In this document: positions 4,559 through 7,364 of the stretch, piece after piece | Numbering within the stretch: the first letter of the stretch is position 1 | Layout of the letters: the number at the start of each line of letters is the position of its first letter | Assembly: GCA_003552885.1 (NCBI GenBank) | Contig: PUPA01000175.1 | Coordinates: 1 to 7,364 of the forward strand | Length of the DNA stretch: 7,364 nt | Direction of reading: 5' to 3' | Origin: Natrialbaceae archaeon | GTDB taxonomy: Archaea; Halobacteriota; Halobacteria; Halobacteriales; Natrialbaceae | The notes under the pieces: model-generated | What the model saw: only the letters and a program-made list of their open reading frames with translations | Database searches by the model: none | Told to the model about the DNA's origin: nothing | Program-made: the position numbers and the translations under genes

Positions 4559-5686
4559 ATGAACGAGCGGTACGACGTGATCGTCGTGGGCGTCGGCGCG
4601 ATGGGTGCGGCCGCGACGGCCCACCTCGCCGACCGCGGCGTCGACGTGCTCGGGCTCGAACGGTTCGACGTCCCGAACGGGATGGGGTCGTCGGCCGGCC
4701 ACACGCGGATCATCCGGCGTCCACAGTACGAGAACCCGGCGTACGTTCCCCTCGTACGGCGGGCCGAGGAGCTGTGGTCCGAGCTCGAGGCCGACGCGGG
4801 CCGAACGCTGCTCTACCGGACGGGGTCGGTCGAGGTCGGGGCCCCGAGAAGCGACCTGATCGCGGGGAGCCAGCGGGCGTGTGCGGAACACGGCATCGAC
4901 CACGAGCTACTCTCGGGGGCGAAGCTGGCCGACCGGTATCCCCCCTTCTCGGTCCCCGAAGGATCGATCGCGCTCGTCCAGCCCGACGGCGGCTTCCTCG
5001 ACGTCGAGGGCTGTCTCGTCGCCCACGTCGACCGCGCCCACCGGGCCGGCGCGCGGATCCACGCCCGCGAGCGGGTCGTCGGCTGGCGTTCTACCGGCGA
5101 CGGCGTCCGCGTCGAGACCGACCAGGACGCCTACCGGGCCGACCGGCTCGTGGTGACCGCGGGCGCCTGGGCCGCCCGCTTCGTCGAGACGCTCGCGGAC
5201 GTCCTCGAACCCGAACGACAGGTGCTCGCCTGGCTCCAACCCGACGATCCCGGCCGCTTCGACCCCGATCGGTTTCCCGTCTGGATACTCGAGACCGACG
5301 AGGGGCAGTTCTACGGCTTCCCGACGTTTCGCACCCCCGGCTTCAAGTTCGGCAAGTTCGGCCACCGCGGGGAGCGCGTCGACCCCGACGCGTTCGACCG
5401 CGACCCGAAGCCGGCCGACGAACGGCTGTTGCGGTCGTTCGCCGAGGAACACTTCCCCGCGGACGCCGGACCGACGATGGGGCTCAAGACCTGCCTGTTC
5501 GCGAACATCCCCGACGGGGAGTTCGTGATCGACACGCTCCCCGACCGGCCGGAGGTCGTCGTCGCGGCCGGCTTCTCGGGTCACGGCTTCAAGTTCGCGA
5601 GCGTCGTCGGCGAGATCGTCGCCGACCTCGCCCTCGAGGGCGAGACCGACCACGCGGTCGACGACTTCTCGATCGACCGGTTCTGA
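4559..5686 (+). CDS. solA: FAD-dependent amine oxidase, monomeric sarcosine oxidase / N-methyltryptophan oxidase family
   Basis: This 375-aa protein has the full length and layout of monomeric sarcosine oxidase/SolA (DAO superfamily), which oxidise N-methyl amino acids to the amino acid, formaldehyde and hydrogen peroxide. The N-terminal dinucleotide fold is VIVVGVGAMGAAATAHLA (8-23), with Glu34 ending the second strand. Tyr/Arg-rich SSAGHTRIIRR (44-54) is the region around the flavin edge. Cys312 in KTCLFANIPDGEF lies where family members attach FAD covalently, and AAGFSGHGFKFASVVGE (336-352) is the hallmark C-terminal block. The position usually held by His in SSHG is Ala46 here, so the substrate is uncertain. 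The start at 4559 is chosen over 4508 because the flavin-binding strand begins a few residues on and a TATA-like element lies 28 nt upstream. The symbol denotes the family, not proven substrate. Confidence 0.85.
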   Translation: MNERYDVIVVGVGAMGAAATAHLADRGVDVLGLERFDVPNGMGSSAGHTRIIRRPQYENPAYVPLVRRAEELWSELEADAGRTLLYRTGSVEVGAPRSDLIAGSQRACAEHGIDHELLSGAKLADRYPPFSVPEGSIALVQPDGGFLDVEGCLVAHVDRAHRAGARIHARERVVGWRSTGDGVRVETDQDAYRADRLVVTAGAWAARFVETLADVLEPERQVLAWLQPDDPGRFDPDRFPVWILETDEGQFYGFPTFRTPGFKFGKFGHRGERVDPDAFDRDPKPADERLLRSFAEEHFPADAGPTMGLKTCLFANIPDGEFVIDTLPDRPEVVVAAGFSGHGFKFASVVGEIVADLALEGETDHAVDDFSIDRF

Positions 5687-5940
5687 TGCCGGGAGGGTCG
5701 ATCCGACGGGGACCGAACGGGGGACGCAGCCACCGGACGGGAGACGTGACCACCGGACGGGTGATCGAGAGACCACCTCCGCGTAGACGGGAATCCCGCT
5801 GTGCGTCTTCGTGTAGACGGGAACCGTTACAAACCCCATCGTGCGTCCCGGATCCGGACAGCGGCGTCCGGCCGATCGTCTCGAGCACCGAGTCGAGGGA
5901 CCGTTCGTGGCTCGTCACCGTCGGGGCGTGGCCGTCGCCG
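5687..5940. other. Repeat-rich intergenic region with possible gene relic
   Basis: No convincing complete gene is seen. The first part holds three imperfect 20-bp units and a pair of 11-bp repeats (separate entry). On the minus strand at 5859-5918, a frame opening with GTG encodes SVLETIGRTPL, like the start of cysteine synthases, but it then departs from the family. Frames crossing this area are Arg/Ser-rich and look like antisense shadows. Confidence 0.5.
5711..5823. repeat. Short direct repeats downstream of the amine oxidase gene
   Basis: Three imperfect 20-bp units lie at 5711-5730, 5731-5750 and 5751-5770; the last two both begin caccggacgg, with ccaccggacggg at 5730-5741 and 5750-5761. 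Next, gtagacgggaa occurs at 5783-5793 and 5813-5823, exactly 30 bp apart. All units share the core acggg. They fall just after the amine oxidase stop. Confidence 0.7.
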
Positions 5941-6057
5941 TCAGCTCTCCCCCTCGCCGGTCGCGTCTCCGAACGCAGTCGGCAATCGGTGACTCCAGCG
6001 GGCGCTGTCGTCGACCGGTGGGTCCGGCGGTCGCGTCTCCGGACCGACGTCGATCAC
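5941..6057 (-). CDS. Candidate 38-aa small ORF coupled to the DUF5798 gene
   Basis: A GTG at 6057-6055 overlaps the TGA of the DUF5798 gene in a GTGA arrangement, allowing termination-reinitiation. It opens a 38-codon frame ending in TGA at 5943-5941. The peptide is acidic and Pro-rich, starting MIDVGPETRPPDPPVDDSAR and ending TAFGDATGEGES; it has eight Asp/Glu against three Arg, which fits a haloarchaeal protein, whereas the competing frames are Arg-rich. About four fifths of third positions are G or C, a little below the neighbours. I recognise no family. A 14-bp direct repeat, cggtcgcgtctccg (5958-5971 and 6028-6041), falls in two different frames of it, which argues mildly against strong protein-level constraint. 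It could also be a decayed tail of the upstream gene. Confidence 0.35.
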   Translation of the reverse strand: MIDVGPETRPPDPPVDDSARWSHRLPTAFGDATGEGES

Positions 6058-6380
6058 GCGCCGGGCTCGGTCGGGACGTCGGCTTCGTCGCCCTCCTCCG
6101 GGGCGTCGGCGGACGCCCCTTCGGCTGTCGGCTCGGCCTCCTCGATGGCGGCGTCGGCGAGAATCGCCTCGGCGTCGAGTCCCTGCTCTTCGGCGATGGC
6201 GACCAGCAACGCCCGCTGTTCGGCCACGCGGTCGTCGAGTCTCGTCACCGTCTCGTGGGTCTCGTCGACCTCCTCCTCCAGGCCGACGATCCGCCCTTGC
6301 ATCTCCTGGACCTGCCTGTACATCTTCTCCGCGCTGTCGGACAGCATCTGGATCTTCTTCGCCGTGGATCCGAGTCCCAT
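6054..6380 (-). CDS. DUF5798-family coiled-coil protein
   Basis: This 108-aa protein matches what I know of haloarchaeal DUF5798 proteins: the MGLGSTAKKIQ start, a long heptad-rich helix (about residues 10-65, with MYRQVQEMQGRIVGLEEEVD and ETVTRLDDRVAEQRALL), then AIAEEQGLDAEAI (61-73), and a low-complexity acidic Ala/Glu/Pro tail (77-108). The helix is expected to form a coiled coil, so the protein is probably an oligomer or partner-binding adaptor. Its function is unknown, and no catalytic motif or membrane segment is seen. The ATG at 6380 is supported by the conserved MGLGSTAKK start. It lies 100 nt downstream of the USP gene on the same strand, so read-through from that gene is possible. 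Its stop overlaps a GTG that may start a small ORF. Confidence 0.82.
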   Translation of the reverse strand: MGLGSTAKKIQMLSDSAEKMYRQVQEMQGRIVGLEEEVDETHETVTRLDDRVAEQRALLVAIAEEQGLDAEAILADAAIEEAEPTAEGASADAPEEGDEADVPTEPGA

Positions 6381-6401
6381 ACCCGCCGAGAGTCGGTCCA
6401 G

Positions 6402-6407
6402 CTAGTT
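6402..6407 (-). promoter_or_regulatory. Weak TATA-like element of the DUF5798 gene
   Basis: On the minus strand it reads aactag, centred about 24 nt before the ATG at 6380 and preceded by the purine-rich aggaaaagg, which could serve as a TFB recognition element. It is the only A/T patch at leaderless distance, but a poor match to a TATA box. Confidence 0.3.
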
Positions 6408-6479
6408 GGTCCTTTTCCTCCGCCCGTCACGCCAGGGATCGCTCCCGTCGAGCGCGGAGCCGCCGCCCGGAGGTGGAGG

Positions 6480-7364
6480 CTAGTCGTCGGTGGCCGAGGT
6501 GGCCGCCGCGTCCCCTTCCTCGAGCCCTTCGGCGGGGCGAGCCGACTTCCCGCGTCCGAACAGCCGTTCCCGGAGGGGCCGTTTGCTGGGTCGTTCGGAG
6601 AGCAACACCGAACACTCGAGCTCGTCGACGACGTCGAACACGAGCGAGCCACGGAGCAGCCGCGAGAGCAGCCCCCGGCCGGTCGCGCCGATGACGACCA
6701 TCGAGTGGTCCCCGGCGGCGTCGGCGATCGATCCCTGGACGTCGCCGTCGGTGCTGACGAGCAGGTTGGCGTCGCCGAGGCCGTGGTCGTCGGCCCACTC
6801 GCCGATGAAGCTCATCGCCCTCGCCTGCTGGTCGTCCTCGTCGACGACGTAGAGGACGGTGACCTCGGAGCCGTGGATATCCCGGAACGCCTTGGCGGCC
6901 TCCGCGCCGAGGTCCGAGTCGGGGCCGCCGGCGGTCGGCAGCAGGATCCGGGAGGTGTCGAGCCCGCGGTCTTTGAACACGAGGAAGTCACACGGCAGGT
7001 CCATCGTGAGTTCGTCGATCGCACCGCCGGTCCGGCCGGTCGTCCAGGCTCGGCGTGGCGACCAGCCCATCACGACCGTGTCCGCGGAGAGACGCTCTGC
7101 CGCCTCGAATATCTCGTCGAACGGCCGGTGGGAGACGACGGTGTGAGTCTCGACCTCGACGTCGTACTCCGAGGCGGTCTCGCGGGCGCTTGCCAGCCGG
7201 TCGCTGGCCTCGGGATCCAGCTCGTCGAGCTGGTTCGTGACGTACTCCAGGGTGGTCTGGTCGGGGACGTCGACGATGTGGACCGCGTGGACGACGCCGT
7301 CGTGCTGTTCGGCCATCGTACAGCCGATCGCGATGAGCTCGTCTTCGGTCTCGGGGTTCGAGAC
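6480..7364 (-). CDS. Tandem universal stress protein (UspA) region, 5' end outside window
   Basis: The frame is open to the window edge, so 294 residues are visible and the N-terminus is missing. Two UspA folds follow each other. The first (visible residues about 1-135) starts at SNPETEDELIAIGC and has MGWSPRRAWTTGRTGG where the nucleotide loop should be, a degenerate version. The second (about 138-257) keeps the ATP-binding pattern G-2x-G-9x-G-S exactly, as GATG-RGLLSRLLR-GS (226-240), so only this half is predicted to bind ATP. A basic RPSKRPLRERLFGRGK stretch and an acidic tail end the protein. The NPETED opening, in place of the DGS usual in free-standing Usp proteins, and the RERLFG ending resemble the C-terminus of haloarchaeal cationic amino acid permease-USP fusions. 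Both that and a stand-alone tandem Usp remain possible. An internal Met at 7316 is not the likely start, because strand one would be lost. Confidence 0.85.
   Translation of the reverse strand, partial: VSNPETEDELIAIGCTMAEQHDGVVHAVHIVDVPDQTTLEYVTNQLDELDPEASDRLASARETASEYDVEVETHTVVSHRPFDEIFEAAERLSADTVVMGWSPRRAWTTGRTGGAIDELTMDLPCDFLVFKDRGLDTSRILLPTAGGPDSDLGAEAAKAFRDIHGSEVTVLYVVDEDDQQARAMSFIGEWADDHGLGDANLLVSTDGDVQGSIADAAGDHSMVVIGATGRGLLSRLLRGSLVFDVVDELECSVLLSERPSKRPLRERLFGRGKSARPAEGLEEGDAAATSATDD

Noticed and set aside
4907..5839. Minus-strand frame of about 310 codons starting ATG at 5839
   Set aside because: Most of it is antisense to the amine oxidase. Its acidic look comes from the complement of that gene, and no family is recognisable.
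4318..6405. 695-codon plus-strand frame across the amine oxidase and DUF5798 genes
   Set aside because: It is Arg-rich, out of frame with the amine oxidase and antisense to DUF5798. The ATG that overlaps the amine oxidase stop (TGATG at 5684-5688) leads only into this basic sequence.

Overview
The window comes from a haloarchaeon (class Halobacteria). The DNA is very GC-rich, the predicted proteins are acidic, and third codon positions are almost all G or C. Most genes have an A/T-rich TATA-like element centred about 24-29 nt before the start codon with no Shine-Dalgarno site between, the usual layout for leaderless transcripts in this group. A GfcR-type regulator and a DUF5798 protein are also typical haloarchaeal families. 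I cannot name the species.

Layout, left to right. (1) An AMMECR1-domain protein on + (48-650) converges on a HAD-superfamily phosphatase on - (723-1985), with a 30-bp tandem duplication between them. (2) Diverging from the HAD gene is gfcR on + (2078-2716), a PRTase-like sugar-metabolism regulator. It converges on a class I SAM methyltransferase on - (2845-3399) across a hairpin-rich gap. (3) Diverging from the methyltransferase is a TsaC/YrdC-type threonylcarbamoyl-AMP synthase on + (3504-4100, t6A tRNA modification). Its 3' end overlaps by 16 nt a convergent 73-codon conserved-looking orphan on - (4085-4306). (4) Between that orphan and the divergent flavin-dependent amine oxidase on + (4559-5686, monomeric sarcosine oxidase / N-methyltryptophan oxidase family) lies an array of four 28-bp direct repeats. 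(5) A repeat-rich gap follows. On - come a candidate 38-aa small ORF joined to the end of a DUF5798 coiled-coil protein (6054-6380), and then a tandem universal-stress-protein region (6480 to the window edge) whose 5' end lies outside the window and which may be the tail of a permease-USP fusion.

The first seven clear genes alternate strictly in orientation (+ - + - + - +), and each appears to have its own promoter. This is therefore a set of individually transcribed housekeeping, regulatory and accessory genes and not an operon. No RNA genes, insertion sequences, CRISPR arrays or defence systems are visible. The most unusual material lies between the genes: the 28-bp array, the 30-bp duplication, two GTGA-coupled candidate small ORFs, and a short stretch resembling the start of a cysteine-synthase-family gene.
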